Assembly: GCA_049997955.1 (NCBI GenBank)
Contig: JAEBDY010000005.1
Coordinates: 372,001 to 436,000, forward strand
From: Umezawaea sp049997955
GTDB lineage: Bacteria > Actinomycetota > Actinomycetes > Mycobacteriales > Pseudonocardiaceae
Reading direction: 5' to 3'
Length of the DNA: 64,000 nt
Part shown: piece after piece, positions 53,912-61,864 of the stretch
How positions within the stretch are numbered: the first letter of the stretch is position 1
Layout: each line of letters starts with the position of its first letter
Made by a program: the position numbers and the translations under genes
The notes under the pieces: generated by a model
The model's input: the letters and a program-made list of their open reading frames with translations, nothing else
Database searches by the model: none
What the model was told of the DNA's origin: nothing

Positions 53912-54859
53912 ATGGACAGCAAGATCAGGCTCGAAGTCGACTGGGACAACACGGTTCCCGTGCTCGAAGGCGCGCGGACCCTGGAGCTGACGCCCGAGTC
54001 GTGCGACCTGCAGTACTGGCTCGACGAGGTCGCGGGCGGGCTGCTGCGCCGCATCCCCAACGGCCACACGCCCGACGCCGTCGTCCCCGAGCAGGTGCTC
54101 AAGCCCGGCCCGCTGCGCGAGGCGCTGATCGAGGAGTTCGCCTTCCGGTCCATCGCCGAGGAGAAGGTGACGCGTGCACTGGGACACCTGGTGTCCCTCG
54201 CGCCCGACCGGATCACGACCGAGTTCTTCGCCACCCAACTGCTCGACGAGGCCCGGCACGCCCGCGTGTTCCGCGAGCACCTGGTCGAGATCGGCATCCC
54301 GGAGGCCGAGGTCGACGACACCGTGACCGCGGTGGCGGGCAAGGCCGTCGAGGCCGTGCTCGACCCGCTGGAGGACTTCGGTCTGTCCGTGATCCGGGAC
54401 GACCGCGACTTCTACGGCGGCGTCATCACCCTCACGGTCCTCGTCGAGGGCGTGCTGGCCCCGTTCGGCGAGCTGAGTGAGCGCAAGTGGGCCGAGTTGG
54501 ACCCGGCGGGCGCCGAGATCGAGCGCGGCGCGGGCATGGACGAGATCCGCCACCTGTCCGTGGGCAGCAGCGTGATCCGACGCCACCTCCAGGAGCAGCC
54601 CGGTGAGCGCGCGCGAATCCTGGAGGTGATCCAGCGCGGCCGCGGCCTCTGGGAGAAGCTCCCGATGCAGCAGTTCCTGTTCCAGCGCGAGTCCCTGTTC
54701 CAGCAGGGCCTGTCGGAGTGGGGCCACCTGATCCCCGAGTACGAGGTCTGGCCGGGCCGCAAGCTCGTCGACACCAGCGCCGAGGAGCGCATGATGACGG
54801 CGTCCACCTGGTCCCAGGAGACGCAGGACGTCCGCCTGCGCTACATGGGCGTGCTCTAG
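53912..54859 (+). CDS. Ferritin-like diiron protein (VlmB-like)
   Basis: All-helical protein of 315 aa with two sets of metal ligands: Glu in FRSIAEEKVTRALGHL with LLDEARHARVFREHL, and Glu in LTVLVEGVLAPFGE with GMDEIRHLSVG. The repeated E...DExRH pattern is that of ferritin-like diiron oxygenases. VlmB-family proteins occur in azoxy natural product clusters and are implicated in building or oxidising the N-N unit. It lies 27 bases after the VlmA-like gene with GAAGGA before ATG 53912. Assignment to VlmB rather than to a general diiron N-oxygenase rests on size and neighbours. Confidence 0.72.
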   Translation: MDSKIRLEVDWDNTVPVLEGARTLELTPESCDLQYWLDEVAGGLLRRIPNGHTPDAVVPEQVLKPGPLREALIEEFAFRSIAEEKVTRALGHLVSLAPDRITTEFFATQLLDEARHARVFREHLVEIGIPEAEVDDTVTAVAGKAVEAVLDPLEDFGLSVIRDDRDFYGGVITLTVLVEGVLAPFGELSERKWAELDPAGAEIERGAGMDEIRHLSVGSSVIRRHLQEQPGERARILEVIQRGRGLWEKLPMQQFLFQRESLFQQGLSEWGHLIPEYEVWPGRKLVDTSAEERMMTASTWSQETQDVRLRYMGVL

Positions 54860-54894
54860 CCGCCTGCTCCCTGCGATCCGAACAAGGTGATGAT

Positions 54895-56511
54895 GTGAAG
54901 ACCTATCCCTCTTTCATTGCGGGGCAGGACGCCCCGACGAGCAAGTGGATCTACACGATCCGCGCGTCCAGCCTCTTCGACGACGCCTTCAGCGCGATCC
55001 GGTTGAAGCGCGAACTGGCGGGCAGCGGTGAGCCGGACACCACCGACGAGCGGATCGTCGGCCGCGTCGCGCTGACCGGGCCCGAGCAGTGCCTGGAAGC
55101 CCTGCGGGCCGCGCGCGCCGCGCAGCCCGCTTGGGCGGCGATGCCGCTCGCAACGCGGCTGGAGTTCGGCCAGCTCTTCCACGAGAGGACCATCGCCCAC
55201 CGGGAGGAGTTCATCGAGGTCCTCATCGCCGAGGGGCACCCCCGCAGGCTCGCCGAGTGGGAGGTGGCGGGTGTCATCCACGGCTCGGCCCCGGAGACGT
55301 TCGGCGGCAACGCGCTGATGATGGAGCACCGGGAGCAGGTCGGCGACCGGGAGATCCGCCTGGTGCGCAAGCCCGACGGCGTGGTGTGCCTGAGCCCGCC
55401 GCAGAACGCGGCCGCCTCCAACTCCATGCTCGGCGTGTCCGCCCTCGTCGCGGGCAACAGCCTCGTGGTGAAGGCGCCGAGGAGCGCCCCCTATGGCGTG
55501 GCCTGGGCGTGGCGCGAACTCGTCGCCACCTCGCTGGAGGACGTCGGCGCCCCGGCGGGCGTGCTGAACGTCGTGTGCGGTGTGCCCAAGGTGCTGCTCG
55601 ACCAGTGGCTGGTCAGCGACGACGTCGACGACATCATGTACTTCGGCGGCAGCGAGCGCGGCATCGAGATCGGCCGGCGCTGCGTCGAGCACGGCAAGAA
55701 GTCGGTGCTGGAGCTCGCGGGCAACGACGGTGTGCTGGTCTGGGAGGACGCCGACCTGGACAACGCCGCGCGGGCCGTCGCGGAGTGCTTCTACGGCTCC
55801 AGCCAGATCTGCATGGTGCCCAAGTACGTCATCGCGCACCCGCGGATCGCGGACGACCTGGTCGACCGCCTGCAGCGGCTCGTCGCGGAGATCCGGCCGG
55901 GCAGGCCGGAGGACCCGGACGTCCTGCTGTCGCCGGTGCTGCGCACCGGTGACTTCTTCACGGTTCTGGAAGAGGCGGTGGCGGACGGCGGTGTGCTGCT
56001 GTGCGGCGGCCAGCGGGTCGCGGAGGACGGCACGCCCGACTCGTCCGGGGTGTTCCTCCAGCCGACCCTCGTCCAGGTCGACGGCTACGACCGGGCGGAG
56101 AAGACGCGCGCGGTCCGGAGCGAGACGTTCTACCCGCTGCTGTCCATCGTCGTCCCCGACGTGGAGGGGTCCGCTGACGCCTTCGGGGACGCGGTGCGGT
56201 TCATGAACGTCAACCCCTACGGGCTGCGCAACTCGCTGTGGTCGGAGGACTCCGAGCTGATCGAGCGGTTCTGCTCCAGCCTCGACAACGGCGGCATCCT
56301 CAAGGTCAACGACAGCCACCTCGGCTTCGTACCGGGCCTGCCGACGCACGGCGGCACCGGGCTGTCCGGCGGTCCGTTCGGCGAGGTGAACTTCCCGATG
56401 CTGCGGACGAGCCACCTCCAGGCTATGAGCATCGCCACGAAGGTCACGCCCAGGTCGCGGGTGTTCGAGAGCGCGCTGCCGCCCGCCGCTCCCCCGGAGG
56501 TGGCGCGGTGA
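54895..56511 (+). CDS. Aldehyde dehydrogenase-family enzyme (possible acyl-CoA reductase)
   Basis: Protein of 538 aa of the aldehyde dehydrogenase superfamily. VVCLSPPQNAAASNSMLGV and NSLVVKAPRSAPYG form the NAD(P) region, VLELAGNDGVLVW holds the general-base Glu, and YGSSQICMVPKYVIAH the catalytic Cys. In a pathway needing a fatty amine it would reduce an acyl thioester to an aldehyde for the aminotransferase two genes downstream; oxidation of an aldehyde is the alternative. GTG 54895 follows AAGGTG, and the gene ends in a GTGA overlap with the next. Confidence 0.8.
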   Translation: MKTYPSFIAGQDAPTSKWIYTIRASSLFDDAFSAIRLKRELAGSGEPDTTDERIVGRVALTGPEQCLEALRAARAAQPAWAAMPLATRLEFGQLFHERTIAHREEFIEVLIAEGHPRRLAEWEVAGVIHGSAPETFGGNALMMEHREQVGDREIRLVRKPDGVVCLSPPQNAAASNSMLGVSALVAGNSLVVKAPRSAPYGVAWAWRELVATSLEDVGAPAGVLNVVCGVPKVLLDQWLVSDDVDDIMYFGGSERGIEIGRRCVEHGKKSVLELAGNDGVLVWEDADLDNAARAVAECFYGSSQICMVPKYVIAHPRIADDLVDRLQRLVAEIRPGRPEDPDVLLSPVLRTGDFFTVLEEAVADGGVLLCGGQRVAEDGTPDSSGVFLQPTLVQVDGYDRAEKTRAVRSETFYPLLSIVVPDVEGSADAFGDAVRFMNVNPYGLRNSLWSEDSELIERFCSSLDNGGILKVNDSHLGFVPGLPTHGGTGLSGGPFGEVNFPMLRTSHLQAMSIATKVTPRSRVFESALPPAAPPEVAR

Positions 56512-57638
56512 AGTTCCTGCAACGCGAGTACGACACCCTGGAAGCACTGCTTCCCGGACTGGACAAGGCTTTGAGCTCGTTCTCGCTGAGCGAGCTGGAG
56601 AAGCGCGGCGGACCCGGCATCGCCGCGCTCCGCGACGCGGGCGGGTCGGGTCTGCTGGTGCCCGCCGAGCACGGCGGGATCGGTGCGAGCGCACGGGACG
56701 CGGTGCGCTGCACCCGTGCCATCGCCACCCGGTCGCCATCGGTGGCGGTGGCTGCCACGATGCACAACTTCTCGGTGGCCAGCCTGGTGACCCTCGCCGC
56801 CACCAGCACCGGCTTCGAGTGGCTGCTGTTGGACGCGGTCGCCCGCGACCGCCGGATGATGAGCAGCGCGTTCGCCGAGGGGCGCACCGGGCAGGGCGTG
56901 CTCACGCCCACCATGGTCGCGCGCCGCGCCGAGGGCGGCTGGCTGGTCTCGGGCAGCAAGAAGCCGTGCAGCCTGTCGGCCTCGATGGACCTGATCACGG
57001 CGAGCGTGGCGCTGCCCGACGAGGACGGTGGAACCACCCTCGGCATCGCGGTCATCCCGGCGGGCACGCCGGGCATCTCGGTGCGGCCGTTCTGGGGCTC
57101 GACCGTGCTGGCGGGCGCCGAGAGCGACGAGGTCGTGCTCGAGGACGTGCTGGTGCCCGACGAACTGATGGTCAAGCCGGTGCTCGACCCGGAGACCAAC
57201 CTCGACGACCTCAACACCACCGGGCTGATCTGGTTCACCCTGCTGGTCTCCGCCGTCTACCTGGGCACGGCCAGCGCGCTGGTGGCCCGGCTGCTGGAAT
57301 CCGGCCGGGGCGACGCCGCGACGCGGGTGGACGTGGTGACGGACCTGGAGGCGAGCGCGCTCGCGCTGGACCGGGTCGCGTGGGCCGTCGACACGGGCCA
57401 GTCGGGCAACGACACCCTGGCCGACGCGCTCACCGCCCGGTACAGCATGCAGCGCACGATCCGGCAAGTCGTCGGCACGACCGTCGAACTGCTGGGCGGC
57501 ATGGCCTTCGTGTCGTCGCCGGATGTCGCGCTCCTCGCGGCCGGCGTGCACGCGCTGGCCTTCCACCCACCCGGCCGGACGTCAACCGCGGCCGGTCTTG
57601 ACCGCTACCACGCCGGTCACCTGCTCCGCATCGACTAG
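56508..57638 (+). CDS. Acyl-CoA-dehydrogenase-fold flavoprotein (possible amine N-hydroxylase, VlmH-like)
   Basis: Flavoprotein-fold enzyme of 376 aa: LRDAGGSGLLVPAEHGGIGA, GVLTPTMVARRAEGGWLVSG, FWGSTVLAGAESDEVVLEDV and a helical C-terminal domain with RQVVGTTVELLGGMAF. The Glu base and GGxGY-type segment of true acyl-CoA dehydrogenases are not evident at the C-terminus. Group D flavin monooxygenases share this fold, and VlmH, the isobutylamine N-hydroxylase of valanimycin, belongs to them. In this setting N-hydroxylation of a long-chain amine is likely; alkyl desaturation is the alternative. No flavin reductase is seen in the window. Confidence 0.78.
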   Translation: MKFLQREYDTLEALLPGLDKALSSFSLSELEKRGGPGIAALRDAGGSGLLVPAEHGGIGASARDAVRCTRAIATRSPSVAVAATMHNFSVASLVTLAATSTGFEWLLLDAVARDRRMMSSAFAEGRTGQGVLTPTMVARRAEGGWLVSGSKKPCSLSASMDLITASVALPDEDGGTTLGIAVIPAGTPGISVRPFWGSTVLAGAESDEVVLEDVLVPDELMVKPVLDPETNLDDLNTTGLIWFTLLVSAVYLGTASALVARLLESGRGDAATRVDVVTDLEASALALDRVAWAVDTGQSGNDTLADALTARYSMQRTIRQVVGTTVELLGGMAFVSSPDVALLAAGVHALAFHPPGRTSTAAGLDRYHAGHLLRID

Positions 57639-57690
57639 GGGCGGCACGCCTCCCTCCCGCGGTCCTCCTGCCACACGAATCCTGGAACCG

Positions 57691-58956
57691 ATGACCACCA
57701 CACAGCCAGCAGTCCCCGCGGAGCACGAGCTCCTCGACGCCTACCGCAGCCACCTGAGCAGCGGGCGCGCCTCCCTCGGCGAGATGTTCGGCGGCTTCTG
57801 GGAGACCACCTCCCACAGCGCCTCCGTGCACACCTCCGACGGGCAGCGGTTCGTCAACTGCGCCGGGTACGGCGTGTTCATCCTCGGCGGCACCCACCCG
57901 CACGTCACCGAGGCCGTCGTGGCCCAGGTGCGCGCCAACCCGCTGGCCACGCGGCTGCTGCTGGAACCGGTGAGCGCCGCGGCCGCGAAGACCCTGGTCG
58001 ACGTGTGCCCGCCGGGACTCACCAAAGTGCACTTCGTCGGCTCGGGCACCGAGGCCACCGAGACCGCCATCAAGATGGCACGGGCCAACGGCAGGCGGCG
58101 GCTCATCACCACCGTCAACGGCTACCACGGCAAGACCCTCGGCGCGCTCAGCGTCACGGCGCGCGGCGTCTACCAGGACTCGTTCCAGCCGTTGCTGCCC
58201 GACGTGACCGCCGTGCCGTTCGGTGACGTCGAGGCGATGGAGGCCGCGCTGCGCGACGGTCCGCCCGCGTGCGTGATCGTTGAGCCGGTGCAGGGCGAGG
58301 GCGGCGTGGTCTTCCCGCCCGAGGGCTACCTCGCCGCGCTCGGCGAGCTGCGCACCCGGTACGGCGCGTTCCTGGTCATCGACGAGATCCTCACCGGGCT
58401 CGGGCGGCTCGGCCGGTGGTGGGGGCACGACCCCGAAGTCGTTTCACCGGAAGTGATGCTGGTCGGCAAAGGGCTGTCCGGTGGCGTCGTGCCAGTGGCC
58501 GCCGCGGTCGCGACGCCGGAGGCGTACGCGCCGTTCGACAAGGACCCGTTCCTGCACACCTCCACGTTCTCCGCCGCTCCGATCGCGGTGGCCGCGGCCA
58601 AGGCCGCGGTCGAGGCGATCGTGATGGAGGACGCCGTGGCGAAGGCCGCGAAGATCGGCGTGGAGCTCAAGCGCCGCATCACCGAGTCCGCCGCGCTGCG
58701 CTGCCCGCACCTCGTCACCGAGGTGCGTGGCGAGGGCCTGCTGATCGGCGTGGAGATGGCCGACCCCGGCCTGGCCGGCGAACTGGTGCTGGAACTGATC
58801 GACGGGCGGGTGCTCGTCAACCACTCGATGAACAACTCGCACGTCCTGCGCCTGACCCCGCCCGCCACGATCTCGGCGGACGAGCTCGACCAGGTGACCA
58901 CCGTTTTCGACAGCGCGTTTTCCGTGCTCGCCGGGCGTTTCCCGGCGAGCCGGTGA
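57691..58956 (+). CDS. Class III PLP-dependent aminotransferase
   Basis: Aminotransferase of 421 aa of the ornithine/GABA class. GSGTEATETAIKMARA binds the cofactor phosphate, VIDEILTGLGRLGRWWGHD holds the PLP-ring Asp, and EVMLVGKGLSGGVVPVAA the Schiff-base Lys. It would turn an aldehyde from the upstream dehydrogenase into a primary amine. Start ATG 57691 is supported by the conserved N-terminus; CTGGAA lies upstream. It is in the same direction as its neighbours with 52- and 11-base gaps. Confidence 0.87.
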   Translation: MTTTQPAVPAEHELLDAYRSHLSSGRASLGEMFGGFWETTSHSASVHTSDGQRFVNCAGYGVFILGGTHPHVTEAVVAQVRANPLATRLLLEPVSAAAAKTLVDVCPPGLTKVHFVGSGTEATETAIKMARANGRRRLITTVNGYHGKTLGALSVTARGVYQDSFQPLLPDVTAVPFGDVEAMEAALRDGPPACVIVEPVQGEGGVVFPPEGYLAALGELRTRYGAFLVIDEILTGLGRLGRWWGHDPEVVSPEVMLVGKGLSGGVVPVAAAVATPEAYAPFDKDPFLHTSTFSAAPIAVAAAKAAVEAIVMEDAVAKAAKIGVELKRRITESAALRCPHLVTEVRGEGLLIGVEMADPGLAGELVLELIDGRVLVNHSMNNSHVLRLTPPATISADELDQVTTVFDSAFSVLAGRFPASR

Positions 58957-58967
58957 GGAGGAACGAC

Positions 58968-59441
58968 ATGCAGATCGTGCGGATCGAGGCGATCGTGCCC
59001 GGCAGGTGGGCGACCGAGGTGTACGACACCGTCGTCGACTTCGGCCGGTACCCCGACCTGGTCGAGACGGTGCGCGAGGTCGTGACCGAACCCGCCGCGG
59101 CGGACGGCTCCGTCGTCAGCCACTGGGCGGTGAACTTCCGTAACGGCGTCCTGCGGTGGACCGAGGTCGACACGTTCGACCGGGCGAACCTGGTCAGTCG
59201 CTTCACCCAGACCACCGGTGACTTCGACGTGTTCGAGGGCGAGTGGACGGTGCGCCAGGACGACGGCGACGTGTTCGTCGTCTTCCACGCGGAGTTCGAC
59301 TTCGGCGTGCCGACCCTGGCCAGCATCATCGACCCGGTCGCGATCCGGGTGCTGACCGAGTCCATGAAGGACATCCTGCTCGGCCTCTTCCACGGCACGG
59401 TCAAGTTCGTGCCCCGCGTGCTCGCGGCCGGCGTTCGGTGA
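58968..59441 (+). CDS. SRPBCC/START-fold protein (polyketide cyclase-like)
   Basis: Small hydrophobic-pocket protein of 157 aa: VPGRWATEVYDTVVDFGRYP, SHWAVNFRNGVLRWTEVDTF and VVFHAEFDFGVPTLASIIDP. Proteins of this family act as cyclases, dehydratases or lipid-binding helpers. GAGGAG precedes ATG 58968, and the stop overlaps the GMC gene (GTGA). With lipid-like intermediates expected, a carrier or isomerase role is plausible but unproven. Confidence 0.78.
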   Translation: MQIVRIEAIVPGRWATEVYDTVVDFGRYPDLVETVREVVTEPAAADGSVVSHWAVNFRNGVLRWTEVDTFDRANLVSRFTQTTGDFDVFEGEWTVRQDDGDVFVVFHAEFDFGVPTLASIIDPVAIRVLTESMKDILLGLFHGTVKFVPRVLAAGVR

Positions 59442-61168
59442 CCGCCCCTGGACATGACTATGACGTGCTCGTCATCGGGTCGGGGTTCAGCGGCGCGGTG
59501 ACCGCGCTGCGGCTCACCGAGAAGGGCTACCGCGTCGGCGTCCTGGAAGCGGGGTGGCGCTTCGAGGACGCCGACTTTCCGAAGAACTCGTGGCGGCTGC
59601 GCAAGTACCTCTTCGCGCCGAAGCTCGGGCTGCGCGGCTTCCAGCGGCTGCACCGCCTCGGTCCCCTCATCGTCCCCGCGGGCGCGGGGGTGGGCGGGGG
59701 CTCGCTGGTCTTCGCCAACACGCTCTACGAGCCGGGACAGGGCTTCTACGACGACCCGCACTGGTCGGGCATCACGGACTGGCGGGCCGAACTCGCACCC
59801 CACTTCGACCAGGCGAGGCGGATGCTCGGCTCGGCAGTGAACCCGACCACCACGCCCACCGACCGGGTGATGCGGTCGGTCGCCGAAGGGATGGGCGTAG
59901 GCGACACGTTCCGCCCGCTTCCCGTCGCCGTCCACTTCGGACGGCCGGAGGAGGTGGACGACCCGTACTTCGGAGGAGCGGGACCGCGGCGCGCGGGCTG
60001 CCGGGAGTGCGGTGAATGCCTGACCGGCTGCCGGTACGGCGCTAAGAACACCGTCGTGAAGAACTACCTGTACCTGGCGGAGCATGCGGGTGCGACGGTC
60101 CTGCCGCAGACCACCGTCTCGTCGGTGCGCCCGCTGGACGAGACGGGCGCGGCGGGGTACGCGGTGCACACCGTGCGGACCGGCGCGTGGTTCGCGGGCC
60201 GGACGGCCGAGGTGATCACCGCCGAGCAGGTGGTGTTCGCGGCGGGCGCGATGGGCACCCAGCGCCTGCTGCACCGGCTCGCGGGCAACGGCTCGCTCAC
60301 CCGCGTCTCACCGAGGCTTGGCAGCCTGACCAGGGCGCCCTCCGACCTGCTGGCCGCCGTCGCGCCGAAGGTGACCGGGGACGACTACAGCACCGGAGTG
60401 GCCGCCACCTCCGCGTTCCACCCGGACGAGGACACCCTTGTTCAGGCGGGCCGCTACGGCCGCGGCTCCAACTCGATGGGCCTGGCGACGACCCCGTTCG
60501 TCGACGCCGAGGGGACGACACCGCGCTGGCTGCGCTGGCTCGCCCTGGTGGCGCGGCGCCCGCTGGCCGCCGCGCGGTTCCTGAACGTGCGCCGGTGGTC
60601 CGAGCGGTCGATCATCGTGTTCGTGGTGCGCCGCGGCGCGGGCACGCTGACCGTGTCGCCGCGGTCCGGTTCCCGGCGCGGACTGACCGCGCGACGCGAT
60701 CCCGGTGCGCTGCCCACGGTCACCTCGGACGTGGTCGGGGACGTCGTGCGCCGGACGGCGGAGCAGATCGGCGGCGTTCCCGCGGGCACGCTGCCGGGCC
60801 TGGCGCACATCCCGGTGGTCCTGCCGTTCGTCGGCGGCTGCCCGATCGGCGAGACGCCCGAAACCGGCGTCGTCGACCCGTACCACCGGGTGCACGGGCA
60901 TCCCGGCCTGCACGTCGTGGACGGCTCGACCGTCACGGCGGACGCGGGCGTGAACCCGTCGCTGACCATCACCGCGCAGGCCGAGCGCGCCATGTCGTTC
61001 TGGCCCAACCGCGGCGAGCCCGACCCGCGACCCGAGCCGGGGCCCGACTACCGGCGGGTGGAGCCGGTGCACCCGGTGAACCCCGTGGTCCCGCCGCACG
61101 CGTCCGCCGCGCTGCGCTGGTCCCGGCCTGCGGACCGGACGTCATCCGTTGCCAAGAAAGGGAGTTAA
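59438..61168 (+). CDS. GMC-family FAD oxidoreductase (cholesterol-oxidase-like)
   Basis: Flavoenzyme of 576 aa. FAD site DVLVIGSGFSGAVTALRLTE, GAGVGGGSLVFANTLYEP, then a Cys-rich segment CRECGECLTGCRYGAKNTVV as in ChoD-type and long-chain alcohol oxidases. The C-terminal part has VDGSTVTADAGVNPSLTITA, the second FAD motif with a catalytic-site Asn. It probably oxidises an alcohol on the alkyl chain or the serine-derived part. It is followed immediately by the ABC exporter genes. Confidence 0.83.
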   Translation: MTAPGHDYDVLVIGSGFSGAVTALRLTEKGYRVGVLEAGWRFEDADFPKNSWRLRKYLFAPKLGLRGFQRLHRLGPLIVPAGAGVGGGSLVFANTLYEPGQGFYDDPHWSGITDWRAELAPHFDQARRMLGSAVNPTTTPTDRVMRSVAEGMGVGDTFRPLPVAVHFGRPEEVDDPYFGGAGPRRAGCRECGECLTGCRYGAKNTVVKNYLYLAEHAGATVLPQTTVSSVRPLDETGAAGYAVHTVRTGAWFAGRTAEVITAEQVVFAAGAMGTQRLLHRLAGNGSLTRVSPRLGSLTRAPSDLLAAVAPKVTGDDYSTGVAATSAFHPDEDTLVQAGRYGRGSNSMGLATTPFVDAEGTTPRWLRWLALVARRPLAAARFLNVRRWSERSIIVFVVRRGAGTLTVSPRSGSRRGLTARRDPGALPTVTSDVVGDVVRRTAEQIGGVPAGTLPGLAHIPVVLPFVGGCPIGETPETGVVDPYHRVHGHPGLHVVDGSTVTADAGVNPSLTITAQAERAMSFWPNRGEPDPRPEPGPDYRRVEPVHPVNPVVPPHASAALRWSRPADRTSSVAKKGS

Positions 61169-61864
61169 ATGACTGCCAGCCCGGTGTTGCGCGCCGAAGG
61201 AGTGAGCCGGGAGTTCGGCCGCGGCGATACTGTGACGAAGGTGCTGCACGACTGCCACCTGGAGGTCTACGCGGGCCAGACGGTGGCCATCGTGGGCAAG
61301 AGCGGCAGCGGCAAGTCCACGTTCGCCAACTGCCTGTCCGGGCTGGACCGGCCGACCACCGGCCGGATCACCCTGCTCGGCCAGGACCTCGCCGAGCTGG
61401 ACGAGCCGCGGATGGCGCGGCTGCGGGCCGAGCACATCGGTTTCGTGCTCCAGAAGGACAACCTGGTCCCGACGCTCACCCTGGAGGAGAACGTCACGGC
61501 CCCGCTGATCATGTCCGGCGTGCGGCTGTCGGCGGCGCTGGAGAGGGCGCGGGCCGCCCTGGACGAGGTCGGCCTCTCGCACCGGGCGCGCAGCTGGCCC
61601 GGCCAGGTCTCCGGCGGCGAGGCGCAGCGCACGGCCGTCGCCAGGGCCTGCGTGAACGAGCCCGCGATCGTCTTCGCCGACGAGCCGACCGGTGCGCTGG
61701 ACGAGGAGAACGGCCTGCTCGTACAGGAACTGCTCCGCGCCATGGTCAAGGAACGCGGCGCGGCCACCGTGATCGTGACGCACGACCTCGACCTGGCGGG
61801 CGGCGCCGACGTCGTGGCCACCATGACGGCGGGCACCCTGCGCGCTGCGGGGCGGGTCGGCTGA
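61169..61864 (+). CDS. ABC transporter ATP-binding protein (MacB/LolD type)
   Basis: ATPase of 231 aa. Walker A VGKSGSGKSTFANC, Q-loop IGFVLQKDNLVPTLTLEENV, signature QVSGGEAQRTAVARACV, Walker B AIVFADEPTGALDEEN and switch His VTHDLDL. This type works with FtsX-like permeases to extrude lipids, peptides or antibiotics. AAGGGAG lies before ATG 61169, which directly follows the GMC stop codon. The permease starts in a TGATG overlap. Confidence 0.9.
   Translation: MTASPVLRAEGVSREFGRGDTVTKVLHDCHLEVYAGQTVAIVGKSGSGKSTFANCLSGLDRPTTGRITLLGQDLAELDEPRMARLRAEHIGFVLQKDNLVPTLTLEENVTAPLIMSGVRLSAALERARAALDEVGLSHRARSWPGQVSGGEAQRTAVARACVNEPAIVFADEPTGALDEENGLLVQELLRAMVKERGAATVIVTHDLDLAGGADVVATMTAGTLRAAGRVG

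Noticed and set aside
52637..54727. A 696-codon minus-strand frame opposite the VlmA/VlmB-like genes
   Set aside because: Antisense shadow of three plus-strand genes with overlapping starts and recognisable families.
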